In this document: positions 34,993 through 46,159 of the stretch, piece after piece
How positions within the stretch are numbered: position 1 is the stretch's first letter
How the letters are laid out: each line of letters begins with the position of its first letter
Assembly: GCA_034359265.1 (NCBI GenBank)
Contig: CP136892.1
Coordinates: 84,808,001 to 84,872,000, forward strand
Origin: Canna indica
Lineage: Eukaryota > Streptophyta > Magnoliopsida > Zingiberales > Cannaceae
Direction of reading: 5' to 3'
DNA length: 64,000 nt
Translations under genes and position numbers: made by a program
The notes under the pieces: generated by a model
What the model saw: only the letters and a program-made list of their open reading frames with translations
Told to the model about the DNA's origin: nothing
The model's database searches: none

Positions 34993-37900
34993 ATGGCGCA
35001 ACGCAGCTTGACCCGTGCCCACAGCGTTCGGGAGCGCATTGGCGACTCCCTTTCTTCCCACCCAAATGAGCTTGTTGCTCTTTTCTCAAGGTTTGCATCC
35101 ATTTCAGATCTACACCTTAATTAGCTTTTATCGAAAAATATTGATAGAATCTAAATGATACCATTCATGTGTCTGATTAATTCTTTGTCTTCTAACTTGT
35201 AACTTCTAAGCATCAAAAGTAGAGAAATATTTATGGTGGATGATCAATGACTAATTGCGATGAACCATGAATGATTCCATTTCACCTTTCAGGTTCATTA
35301 GTCAGGGGAAGGGAATGCTGCAGCCCCACCAGCTGCTGGCTGAATACGAAGCTGCGTTCTCTGAAACAGATCAGCAGAAATTGAAGGATGGAGCCTTTGA
35401 GGATGTCATCAAAGCTGCCCAGGTATAAATTGAAAGATGACCTTTATGTTTCTTCGATCATATGATAGAACTTTGCTTCTGCTAACTTCAGTTTGGCATC
35501 AATTCAGGAAGCCATTGTCATTCCACCGCGGGTTGCCTTGGCTATTCGGCCAAGGCCAGGAGTCTGGGAATATGTTCGGGTGAACATCAGTGAGCTTGCT
35601 GTGGAGGAGTTGACTGTGCCCGAGTACTTGCATTTCAAGGAAGAACTTGTTGAAGGAAGGTAGGTGATGGAGATCATCTTTTTTCCTTTGTTGCTAATGT
35701 GCTTGTAGATCTTCATCAACGACCATTTGATGTTTTCTTCAGCGCCCAAAACAATAACTTCGTGTTGGAGTTGGATTTTGAGCCCTTCAATGCTTCGTTC
35801 CCTCGTCCCTCGCTATCGAAATCCATTGGAAATGGAGTGCAGTTCCTCAACCGACACCTTTCTTCCAAGTTGTTCCAAGACAAAGAAAGCATGTATCCCC
35901 TGCTTAATTTCCTCCGGAAGCATAACTACAAGGGCATGGTACTTATCTCTTCTCTAGATCTTATTCAGCATTAAGATATAGGAAAATTGGATTGATGCAT
36001 CTTAATAAAATGTTTATCTTCCAATCTCAAGATGACTGGCACTTTTGAAGTGAAAATCCATCATTCTTTCCTGCTGCATTATATTGAATTTCTTGAACTG
36101 TATACATATTGAACATTATCCGTATTTTATACGCTTGCAGTCAATGATGCTGAATGATAGAATACAAAGTCTGAGTGCTCTGCAAGCTGCATTAAGGAAG
36201 GCTGAGCAGCATCTATTGAGTATCCCATCAGACACCCCATACTCTGAATTCAACCACAGGTAATTGATAATATATTGTTTTTTTTCTGAACTTTGTTCTA
36301 TTTACTTATGATATTGTGTTTAATCAACTCTTATTTGACTGGTTTTAGATTCCAAGAGCTTGGTTTGGAGAAGGGTTGGGGTGACATGGCACAACGCGTA
36401 TATGAGAACATTCATCTACTTCTGGATCTTCTTGAGGCACCCGATCCGTGCACCTTGGAGAATTTCCTTGGAATCATTCCAATGATGTTTAATGTTGTGA
36501 TTCTCTCTCCCCATGGTTACTTTGCCCAAGCTAATGTCTTGGGTTATCCTGACACTGGTGGTCAGGTATGAGTTACCCCTCACTGTTTAGCTTAGTATAA
36601 CACTTGAATCAAATCATATTTGTTTCTCACAAGAATTCCATTTGCAGGTTGTTTATATTTTGGATCAAGTCCGCGCTTTGGAAAATGAGATGCTTCTGAG
36701 GATCAAGCGCCAAGGGCTCGATATCACCCCGAGAATTCTCATTGTAAGATCTGAATGAGATTAAACCGGCAACCTCCTTTTAAGATATCCTTGATCCTTC
36801 AAACAAATTATTGCTCAATGGTGCCTGCCTGAGATCATGGTATTGGGGTAATGCAGGTCAGCAGATTGCTTCCTGATGCAGTAGGAACTACCTGCGGACA
36901 GAGGCTTGAGAAGGTCCTTGGAACCGAGCACACTCACATTCTTCGAGTTCCATTTAGAACAGAGAACGGAGTTATCCGCAAATGGATCTCCCGTTTTGAG
37001 GTGTGGCCTTATCTTGAGACCTACACCGAGGTAAGCCTTAATCTCAATTTCCTCGTTTCGAATAACTCAGCATGGGGATGTGTTTTTAATAAATTGTACA
37101 TTTAGTTTTATTAAATACTTCCTTTCACTGGCAGGATGTTGCAAATGAGTTGTTAGGAGAACTGCAGGCCACCCCTGATCTGATCATTGGAAACTACAGT
37201 GATGGAAATCTTGTGTCGACGTTGCTGGCACATAAATTAGGAGTTACCCAGGTTCGGATTTCTTTCCCTGTAATTGCTGAAGTTGGTTCTTTCGGACACT
37301 AATCATCCGATCATAAGAAATCTTTTACTTTCACGATGCAGTGCACCATCGCCCATGCGCTGGAGAAAACGAAGTATCCTAACTCTGACATTTACTGGAA
37401 GAAGTTTGAGGATCAGTATCACTTCTCTTGCCAATTCACAGCTGATTTGATCGCAATGAACCATGCTGATTTTATCATCACTAGCACCTTCCAAGAAATT
37501 GCTGGAAGGTACTTTCATACTTGAAATCCTATTTTTATCTTGATGTTACCATCCTAGAATCTTTAATAGGAATCTAAGAGAAACTTTGGTGTAATTTCTG
37601 TGATTTCAGCAAGGATACTGTCGGTCAGTATGAGTCACACACTGCCTTCACTCTTCCTGGGCTCTACCGAGTTGTTCATGGAATTGATGTCTTCGATCCG
37701 AAGTTCAACATTGTCTCCCCCGGAGCTGATTTGTCCATTTACTTCCCGTACACCGAGAAGAGCAAGAGACTCACTTCACTCCACCCAGAGATTGAGGAGC
37801 TGCTCTTCAATCCTGTAGATAACACTGAGCACAAGTAAGCACATATTTTTTCAATAAATAAACCAGGTTCCTTCTCGATTGATCAAGTGACTGACTCGAG

Positions 37901-38966
37901 GGTCCTGCAGGGGTATGTTGAAGGACACCAAGAAACCCATCATATTCTCCATGGCGAGGCTGGACCGTGTGAAGAACCTGACAGGTTTGGTTGAATTCTA
38001 TGGCCGTAATGAACGTTTGAAAGAGACGGTGAACCTTGTGGTTGTGTGCGGAGACCACGGGAAGGAATCCAAAGATATCGAGGAACAAGCCGAATTCAAG
38101 AAGATGTACGACCACATTGAGAAGTACAACCTTCATGGGCATTTTCGTTGGATCTCTGCCCAGATGAACAGGGTCCGCAATGGCGAGCTCTACCGATACA
38201 TCTGCGACACGAAAGGAGCATTTGTTCAGGTAATCTTGCTCACTTTTGTAGTGAAATCACCTGATGAATTAACAATGGAGCTGAGTTTTTACTAACGCCC
38301 ACCTTTTTGCTTTGTTTTGGTTTAGCCTGCCTTCTATGAAGCCTTTGGTCTCACTGTCGTTGAATCCATGACCTGTGGGCTGCCGACATTCGCAACTGTT
38401 CACGGAGGACCCGGCGAAATCATAGTAGATGGAGTTTCAGGCTTCCACATTGATCCTTACCAGGGCGACAAGGCCGCTGAAATCATTGTTAACTTCTTTG
38501 ACAAGTGCAAGGTAGACCCATCCTGCTGGGACAAGATCTCTCAAGGAGGACTGCAGAGAATTGAAGAGAAGTAAGACCCTTTGCTCTTAGTAATGCTTCT
38601 TTGTTATGAATTCAAAATGTGGACGTGCAGCAACAATCTAACTTGTGCTTTAAATACCAAATAAAATCAGATACACCTGGAAGCTCTACTCAGAGAGGCT
38701 GATGACCTTGTCTGGAGTCTACGGTTTCTGGAAGTATGTCTCAAACCTAGACAGGCGCGAAACTCGCCGTTACCTTGAGATGTTCTATGCCCTCAAGTAT
38801 CGCAGTTTGGTAAACTCATCCTCCCTAGCTATACCCTATTTACTTTGAAAAGATCATCGTATTGCCGCTTGACTAATGCTTGCATTGGCTCAATCTTTAT
38901 TTTCAGGCCGAGTCCGTTCCTTTGGCGGTTGACGGAGAAGCGGCGGTTAACGGTGGTAAGAATTAA
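34993..38966 (+). CDS. SUS: Sucrose synthase (817 aa)
   Basis: Cleaves sucrose reversibly with UDP to give UDP-glucose and fructose in the cytosol, feeding starch, cellulose and respiration. Fifteen coding exons: 34993-35090, 35293-35422, 35508-35659, 35743-35938, 36141-36259, 36349-36565, 36648-36743, 36857-37030, 37135-37251, 37342-37508, 37610-37834, 37911-38229, 38326-38570, 38671-38809 and 38907-38966. They total 2454 nt, in frame throughout. The N-terminus holds [11 protein letters not shown] with Ser11, equivalent to the CDPK-phosphorylated serine (Ser15 in maize). The sucrose-synthase domain includes [15 protein letters not shown]. The glycosyltransferase domain has the E-x7-E motif [11 protein letters not shown] (Glu675 and Glu683). 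The C-terminus is short, as in SUS1-type isoforms rather than the extended type. No lesion seen. Which SUS paralogue it is cannot be set without a tree. Confidence 0.96.
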
Positions 38967-39150
38967 GCGGGAAGCATGAACGTCAGTCAATCGGTCGCGT
39001 GTTTGCCTAATGGGATGTAGAAGGGAAAGGCTTTTCTTTGCAAGTTACTTGTCTTAATTGATGTGAGGGTTTTTTGGCTAAATTTGAAACTTGTCTTTGA
39101 GGTTTTCAGAATGTTGTGCCGAGTTATGCTGCAATAAAATAGCTTCCCTT
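38967..39150 (+). terminator. 3' UTR and poly(A) signal of sucrose synthase
   Basis: AATAAA occurs at 39133-39138, about 165 bp after the stop codon, in T-rich sequence typical of a plant 3' end. Confidence 0.6.
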
Positions 39151-39578
39151 TCATTTCCAAATTCTTGCAAAATTTAAATGTGCAGTGTTCTTATACTGAA
39201 GCAAGCATCAGGTTTGAAGAACAAATTGCAAAATAGAAAGATACTAAGCAGTTTCAGTGAACAGGATTTTTGACTCTGCTTGTCATCATCCAAAGGCTTA
39301 GGGATGTTCAGAATTTCCAACTAAAGGAAATCTGAATGTGATTAATAATAAAAATAAAAATGTGAATAAACTCCATATAGTTTGAAGTCCAACTCCAAAA
39401 GGCTAAAAGTCATGTATTTTGGCAATCACTTGAAACCAGCAAATAGTGCTAAACACATTGAAAGTCATTGGCAGAGCGAATAGCTTGATGAAGAGGAAAT
39501 TAATGCATATAGAAAATGACATGACATAGTTCTTTATTTTAATAATGCCTATTAAGTAGGCAGATGTAAGTATCTAAC
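39151..39578. other. Spacer between sucrose synthase and the LTR element
   Basis: No feature recognised. Its last five bases (CTAAC, 39574-39578) are the left target-site duplication of the LTR retrotransposon. Confidence 0.5.
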
Positions 39579-40585
39579 TGTTATATCCTGTAAAAAAAAA
39601 AAAAAAAAAAAAAGTATTAAATTTTTGAGTCAATGAGGGGGAGTGGCGATGGCAGGTGAAGGTGATGGGAGATAAGGGAGAGGTGTCGTTGAAGGGTTTT
39701 AAGAAGAGGGAGCTGGGGAAGAGAATTGAGAAGAGGAAAGCGGAGGAAGGAGATGCTGCAGGCGGAGGAGTCTGCGCGCGTCGCGTCGCCGGTGGAGCTC
39801 GTCGTCGCCGGAATCGCGGAATCGAGGTAGGAGATCTCATCCTCTCCGTTCTTCATTTCCGTTGTTATCTCCGCCGATCTAACGACGAAGACAAGGCAAG
39901 GGGAGGTTGTTGCGCCGTACCCCGGGCTGGTCGCGTGCGGAAGTCGCACGGGTGGGGGGGGGGGGGCGGTCGCATGAGGGTTGCGGGGCTGCCCGGTAGC
40001 CATCGGAGCCTCCGCTCGGTCGATCGTGGGACTGGGCGGGGCCGAAGGTTGCGGAGGCTGTGGTGTCGCCGGTCGGCGACGGGTAGCGGCTGGCCGAGAG
40101 GAGAAGATGGGTTTGCGGGTGATCGGAGGAGAAGAGGGAGATCGGGAGAGAGAGAGTGTGTGATTGGATATCCCGCCGGTGCCGGGAGCCGTGGGAGAGG
40201 CCGGGATGGCCGGCCGGCGTGTGGGTCGTAGGCGGCGGCCGAGAGGGAGAGAGGAGGGGTCCGAGAGAGAGTCACTGGTGTCGGAGGCCGAGGAGAAGCG
40301 TGGTGATCGCCGACGGCTTGGGGAGCCGCCCGGCGTGGATTTGAGATGAGCAGAGGAGGCGGCGAGCTGTAGGTGGGATGAGGGGTGAAGAGGTAGACCA
40401 GGAGAGAGAGAGAGAGAGAGTCTCGCCGGCGCCGGAAGTCGCGGGAGAGGGCGGCCGTGCCGCCGAGGTGATCGCCGGCGGCCGGGATGGCCGGTCGGCG
40501 TGGTTTCGAGCGAAGCAGGGGGCGGCGTCGGGTGGGAGGTCGAGTGGGAGTGGAGGCGTCGGGTGGCCGTAGACGAGTCGGTGGA

Positions 40586-40593
40586 TATAAATA
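40586..40593 (+). promoter_or_regulatory. Putative LTR promoter TATA box
   Basis: TATAAATA lies where GC-rich sequence gives way to AT-richer sequence, about 1.0 kb into the LTR. The matching site in the 3' LTR is 44057-44064. The 3' copy could drive transcription into downstream flanking DNA. Confidence 0.45.
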
Positions 40594-40654
40594 GTGTTCA
40601 GATAATAGAGCTGTATTACATGAAATTGGATTGACTTATGAATTATTGGGATAT

Positions 40655-41103
40655 TTTTGTAGTTGATCGTAGAGTCGTCGGATCGAGTCGAGGTGAATAC
40701 CAAAATTGTAGATTTTCGCGTGCTGAACGCGATAGTGGTGTCGGATTTCAGATCGGAGATCGTTTGGTATGATTTTGATATTATTTCAGTATTCTGCTGT
40801 GTTTAATAAGTGGGTGAAAATTGTGTTTGAAATTAATTTAGTTGATGGGCCCCGAGTTGTCGGTTGAAGTTGAGGTGAATAGGAATCTCGATCATTTTCG
40901 CGTGCTGAACGCGATGGTGGTGTCGGATTTCAAATTGGAGATCATTTGGTGTGATTTTGATATATTTCGGTATTATGCTGTTGTTGAGTAAGTGGGTGAT
41001 AGTTATGTTTGAAATTAATTTAGTTGGTGGGTCTCGAGTTGTCGGTTGAAGTTGAAGTGAATAGCAATCTTGATCGTTTTCGCGTGCTGAACGCGATGGT
41101 GGG
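40655..41103 (+). repeat. 182-bp tandem repeat inside the LTR (about 2.5 copies)
   Basis: The block TTTTCGCGTGCTGAACGCGA occurs at 40713, 40895 and 41077, giving a period of 182 bp; the sequence between the copies is also related. Each unit contains the short dyad CGCGTGCTGAACGCG. The same array recurs in the 3' LTR 3468 bp downstream. Confidence 0.8.
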
Positions 41104-41223
41104 GTTAGTTTTCCGAGAAAGCATTGTTAGGTTGTTCTTTCAGTTGGTTAGTGGTTGAGGTTGTCGAGGTGTTCAAATAATAGTAAATTATTAGTCTGAG
41201 AATTTAGTCGATTGATTGGTGTG

Positions 41224-41392
41224 AAATAATTGAGGTTTGGAGAGTGAGTTGGTTGACCATGGGTGTTTAGAGAATGAGTTGAGCATGAGTTGGTTGACCA
41301 TGGGTGTTTGGAGAATGAGTTGAGCATGAGGTTTGGAGAGTGAGTTGGTTGATCATGGGCGTTTGGAGAGTGTGCTGAGTGTGGGTTGAGCC
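41224..41392 (+). repeat. Short GTTGACCATGGGTGTTTGGAG-type repeats in the LTR
   Basis: Irregular repeats built from GAGTTGGTTGACCATGGGTG, AGAATGAGTTGAGCATGAG and relatives occur here and at the matching place in the 3' LTR (about 44702-44860). Confidence 0.7.
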
Positions 41393-41689
41393 TGCAAGTC
41401 TGTTGTTGAATTGTCGTCGGAGATAAATTCGAAAATACCTTTGCTTTCATTGTTTGGTTTGTTTCCTGAAATTATTGAACCTCATGTTGCATATTATTGT
41501 TGGACATGCCATGTAGAGAAATTGCATGTGTTGCATTTTATTGTTGCATATTGGTGTTTATTCTTGATAATAGTATGTTGTGCTAATCCAAATGTGCCTT
41601 GGATTAGTCACCGTATGCCCAGTATCATGTTGATGTATGTGGTGTTGTATATTTGTTGAGCATGTTATTATCCTGTTGATCATGTCATA

Positions 41690-41930
41690 ATTAATTGGAG
41701 TTGTCATAATGTTGATCATGATGATGTTGTGCTGGTAGCATGTTGATCATGTCATAATCACTTGGAGTTGTTGTGATATTGTTGATCATGATGTTTTGTT
41801 ATTATCTTGTTGATCATGTCATAATCACTTGGAGTTGTTGTGATATTGTTGATCATGATGTTTTGTTATTATCTTGTTGATCATGTCATAATCACTTGGA
41901 GTTGTTGCTATGTTGTTGATCATGGTGATA
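41690..41930 (+). repeat. 67-bp variable tandem repeat in the 5' LTR
   Basis: A unit containing GTTGATCATGTCATAATCAC and CTTGGAGTTGTTG recurs with CTTGG at 41761, 41828 and 41895. The 3' LTR has one unit fewer. Confidence 0.8.
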
Positions 41931-42751
41931 TACCTTGTTGCACTCTTGGAGTCGAGTTGCATGGTTGCTGTCGATCTGGAGGCTACGGCCTTGGAGAGGA
42001 CTTCGGTCCAGGACCATTTCGGTGTGGTACCCCCCAGGCATGGGAGAGGGTATATATGATATTGACTAGTCGCATGTTGGGCACCTTCGGGTGCGATGAT
42101 GTCGGACGCGGCATCTGACGGGCTACCTGCTTGGTGGGGGTAGTCGTATCACCGTTGGAGCGGACGGTTGATGTCACTCTGCAGGTGGTAGAGTGCGGGG
42201 TTTTTACCCAATGGTCCACACGCTCGATGATTCAGTTGATGTTGCTTAGGAGTAGGTGAGGTGTATTTGTTGTGTTCATCGCCTTTGACTGCATCTTAGG
42301 CCATGTTGTTATGCATTGTTGAGTTGACACTTGATACTTGTTGATCATATTGTGATTCTCCTACTCAGCATTCGCTGATCTCCGTTGTTTTTGCTTCAGA
42401 CTTGCAGGGGTGAGCAGTCGATTTGTAGATCGAGGTGTAGATAGTTCTTAGACAACTAGTAGTCAGTCGTAGATGTGGAGCTCTGATGGCGACTGCTTTG
42501 TATTTTGGTTTATTTTATCGTCTTATAGCTCGGCTTTGATATTATTATTTTGGAGTTATAATTTGTAAATCAATTTTTATATTTGGTTAAATATTGTATT
42601 TGATCGAACTTATGAATTGTAGTTATTGATTTTTATGTTGTTGTTTTCTTTTATGTTGATTCGTGGCTTTTCATTCCGCTGCGCGGTGTTCGGGTCGCCG
42701 TCGCGTTTCGGGTCGGGGTCGCCGAGTGCGAGCCCGGGTCGGGGCGTGACA

Positions 42752-43046
42752 ATTTGGTATCAGAGCATAGGATTGAGGTTAAGGTTAAGAGCTTAGATGT
42801 CTTGCCTTAATGATAATTCTGTAAGTTGTAGAAGGTGTCGAGGTGGGTTGTAAGCTTATTTTAGGTGTTTTGCTGGAATTTCTTTTTATTGGTGGTGGCG
42901 GCGTAGAGGTGTCAGAGTTAGTGCCTGAAGCAGTAATATTCAGATTTCTAGGTGTCCTGGGAGCATAAGGAGGATATCAGAGCTGCGTAGTGGAAGCGTG
43001 GTGGGCCCATAAATTTGGAGGACCAAATTTCTTAAGGTAGGGAGGA
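42752..43046 (+). other. LTR retrotransposon internal region: PBS and PPT only
   Basis: Only 295 bp separate the LTRs. They hold the PBS at 42755-42766, non-coding sequence, and the polypurine tract at 43034-43046. No frame of useful length is present, so all proteins must be supplied in trans. Confidence 0.9.
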
Positions 43047-46000
43047 TGTTATATTCTGTAAAAAAAAAAAAAAAAAAAAAAAAGGTATTAAATTTTTGAG
43101 TCAATGAGGGGGAGTGGCGATGGCAGGTGAAGGTGATGGGAGATAAGGGAGAGGTGTCGTTGAAGGGTTTTAAGAAGAGGGAGCTGGGGAAGAGAATTGA
43201 GAAGAGGAGAGCGGAGGAAGGAGATGCTGCAGGCGGAGGAGTCTGCGCGCGTCGCGTCGCCGGTGGAGCTCATCGTCGCCGGAATCGCGGAATCGAGGTA
43301 GGAGATCTCATCCTCTCCGTTCTTCATTTCCGTTGTTATCTCCGCCGATCTAACGACGAAGACAAGGCAAGGGGAGGTTGTTGCGCCGTACCCCGGGCTG
43401 GTCGCGTGCGGAAGTCGCACGGGTGGGGGGGGGGGGGGGCGGTCGCATGAGGGTTGCGGGGCTGCCCGGTAGCCATCGGAGCCTCCGCTCGGTCGATCGT
43501 GGGACTGGGCGGGGCCGAAGGTTGCGGAGGCTGTGGTGTCGCCGGTCGGCGACGGGTAGCGGCTGGCCGAGAGGAGAAGATGGGTTTGCGGGTGATCGGA
43601 GGAGAAGAGGGAGATCGGGAGAGAGAGAGTGTGTGATTGGATATCCCGCCGGTGCCGGGAGCCGTGGGAGAGGCCGGGATGGCCGGCCGGCGTGTGGGTC
43701 GTAGGCGGCGGCCGAGAGGGAGAGAGGAGGGGTCCGAGAGAGAGTCACCGGTGTCGGAGGCCGAGGAGAAGCGTGGTGATCGCCGACGGCTTGGGGAGCC
43801 GCCCGGCGTGGATTTGAGATGAGCAGAGGAGGCGGCGAGCTGTAGGTGGGATGAGGGGTGAAGAGGTAGACCAGGAGAGAGAGAGAGAGAGTCTCGCCGG
43901 CGCCGGAAGTCGCGGGAGAGGGCGGCCGTGCCGCCGAGGTGATCGCCGGCGGCCGGGATGGCCGGTCGGCGTGGTTTCGAGCGAAGCAGGGGGCGGCGTC
44001 GGGTGGGAGGTCGAGTGGGAGTGGAGGCGTCGGGTGGCAGTAGACGAGTCGGTGGATATAAATAGTGTTCAGAGAATAGAGCTGTATTACATGAAATTGG
44101 ATTGACTTATGAATTATTGGGATATTTTTGTAGTTGATCGTAGAGTCGTCGGATCGAGTCGAGGTGAATACCAAAATTGTAGATTTTCGCGTGCTGAACG
44201 CGATAGTGGTGTCGGATTTCAGATTGGAGATCGTTTGGTATGATTTTGATATTATTTCAGTATTCTGCTGTGTTTAATAAGTGGGTGAAAATTGTGTTTG
44301 AAATTAATTTAGTTGATGGGCCCCGAGTTGTCGGTTGAAGTTGAGGTGAATAGGAATCTCGATCATTTTCGCGTGCTGAACGCGATGGTGGTGTCGGATT
44401 TCAAATTGGAGATCATTTGGTGTGATTTTGATATATTTCGGTATTATGCTGTTGTTGAGTAAGTGGGTGATAGTTATGTTTGAAATTAATTTAGTTGGTG
44501 GGTCTCGAGTTGTCGGTTGAAGTTGAAGTGAATAGCAATCTTGATCGTTTTCGCGTGCTGAACGCGATGGTGGGGTTAGTTTTCCGAGAAAGCATTGTTA
44601 GGTTGTTCTTTCAGTTGGTTAGTGGTTGAGGTTGTCGAGGTGTTCAAATAATAGTAAATTATTAGTCTGAGAATTTAGTCGATTGATTGGTGTGAAATAA
44701 TTGAGGTTTGGAGAGTGAGTTGGTTGACCATGGGTGTTTAGAGAATGAGTTGAGCATGAGTTGGTTGACCATGGGTGTTTGGAGAATGAGTTGAGCATGA
44801 GGTTTGGAGAGTGAGTTGGTTGATCATGGGCGTTTGGAGAGTGTGCTGAGTGTGGGTTGAGCCTGCAAGTCTGTTGTTGAATTGTCGTCGGAGATAAATT
44901 CGAAAATACCTTTGCTTTCATTGTTTGGTTTGTTTCCTGAAATTATTGAACCTCATGTTGCATATTATTGTTGGACATGCCATGTAGAGAAATTGCATGT
45001 GTTGCATTTTATTGTTGCATATTGGTGTTTATTCTTGATAATAGTATGTTGTGCTAATCCAAATGTGCCTTGGATTAGTCACCGTATGCCCAGTATCATG
45101 TTGATGTATGTGGTGTTGTATATTTGTTGAGCATGTTATTATCCTGTTGATCATGTCATAATTAATTGGAGTTGTCATAATGTTGATCATGATGATGTTG
45201 TGCTGGTAGCATGTTGATCATGTCATAATCACTTGGAGTTGTTGTGATATTGTTGATCATGATGTTTTGTTATTATCTTGTTGATCATGTCATAATCACT
45301 TGGAGTTGTTGCTATGTTGTTGATCATGGTGATATACCTTGTTGCACTCTTGGAGTCGAGTTGCATGGTTGCTGTCGATCTGGAGGCTACGGCCTTGGAG
45401 AGGACTTCGGTCCAGGACCATTTCGGTGTGGTACCCCCAGGCATGGGAGAGGGTATATATGATATTGACTAGTCGCATGTTGGGCACCTTCGGGTGCGAT
45501 GATGTCGGACGCGGCATCTGACGGGCTACCTGCTTGGTGGGGGTAGTCGTATCACCGTTGGAGCGGACGGTTGATGTCACTTTGCAGGTGGTAGAGTGCG
45601 GGGTTTTTACCCAATGGTCCACACGCTCGATGATTCAGTTGATGTTGCTTAGGAGTAGGTGAGGTGTATTTGTTGTGTTCATCGCCTTTGACTGCATCTT
45701 AGGCCATGTTGTTATGCATTGTTGAGTTGACACTTGATACTTGTTGATCATATTGTGATTCTCCTACTCAGCATTCGCTGATCTCCGTTGTTTTTGCTTC
45801 AGACTTGCAGGGGTGAGCAGTCGATTTGTAGATCGAGGTGTAGATAGTTCTTAGACAACTAGTAGTCAGTCGTAGATGTGGAGCTCTGATGGCGACTGCT
45901 TTGTATTTTGGTTTATTTTATCGTCTTATAGCTCGGCTTTGATATTATTATTTTGGAGTTATAATTTGTAAATCAATTTTTATATTTGGTTAAATATTGT

Positions 46001-46154
46001 ATTTGATCGAACTTATGAATTGTAGTTATTGATTTTTATGTTGTTGTTTTCTTTTATGTTGATTCGTGGCTTTTCATTCCGCTGCGCGGTGTTCGGGTCG
46101 CCGTCGCGTTTCGGGTCGGGGTCGCCGAGTGCGAGCCCGGGTCGGGGCGTGACA
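43047..46154 (+). repeat. 3' LTR (3108 bp)
   Basis: Nearly identical to the 5' LTR. Its G run is 15 bases (43425-43439) instead of 13, and it has one fewer 67-bp unit. It ends TGACA at 46154, followed by the CTAAC duplication. Confidence 0.92.
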
Positions 46155-46159
46155 CTAAC

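Larger units (their letters stand above)
39579..42751 (+). repeat. 5' LTR (3173 bp)
   Basis: Starts with TGTTATATCCTG and a 23-base A run, then a GC-rich block with a 13-base G run (39954-39966), a GA microsatellite (about 40400-40420), a TATA box (40586-40593) and three families of internal tandem repeats. It ends TGACA. It is about 65 bp longer than the 3' LTR because of one extra 67-bp repeat unit. Confidence 0.92.
39579..46154 (+). mobile_element. Young non-autonomous LTR retrotransposon (6.6 kb) with giant LTRs and 295-bp interior
   Basis: Two near-identical direct repeats of about 3.1 kb both begin TGTTATAT and end GGGCGTGACA. A perfect 5-bp target duplication CTAAC flanks the element (39574-39578 and 46155-46159). 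Directly after the 5' LTR is a primer-binding site TGGTATCAGAGC (42755-42766), complementary to initiator methionine tRNA. A purine tract AAGGTAGGGAGGA (43034-43046) precedes the 3' LTR. No gag, protease, RT or integrase is present. LTR ends, PBS and PPT resemble the Ty3/gypsy Del/Tekay group, so a Tekay-like helper is a reasonable inference. By eye the LTRs differ by about eight substitutions plus homopolymer and tandem-repeat length changes, so insertion is recent. Confidence 0.92.

Noticed and set aside
39656..40231. Open frame of 191 codons in the 5' LTR (and its counterparts, including 43350-44174 on the minus strand)
   Set aside because: GC-rich, low-complexity translation rich in R, G and P. 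It overlaps several frames, changes length with homopolymer differences between the two LTRs, and matches no retrotransposon protein.
39579..46154. Reading the two 3.1-kb copies as a tandem segmental duplication
   Set aside because: TG...CA ends, PBS right after the first copy, purine tract right before the second, and CTAAC flanks show they are LTRs.
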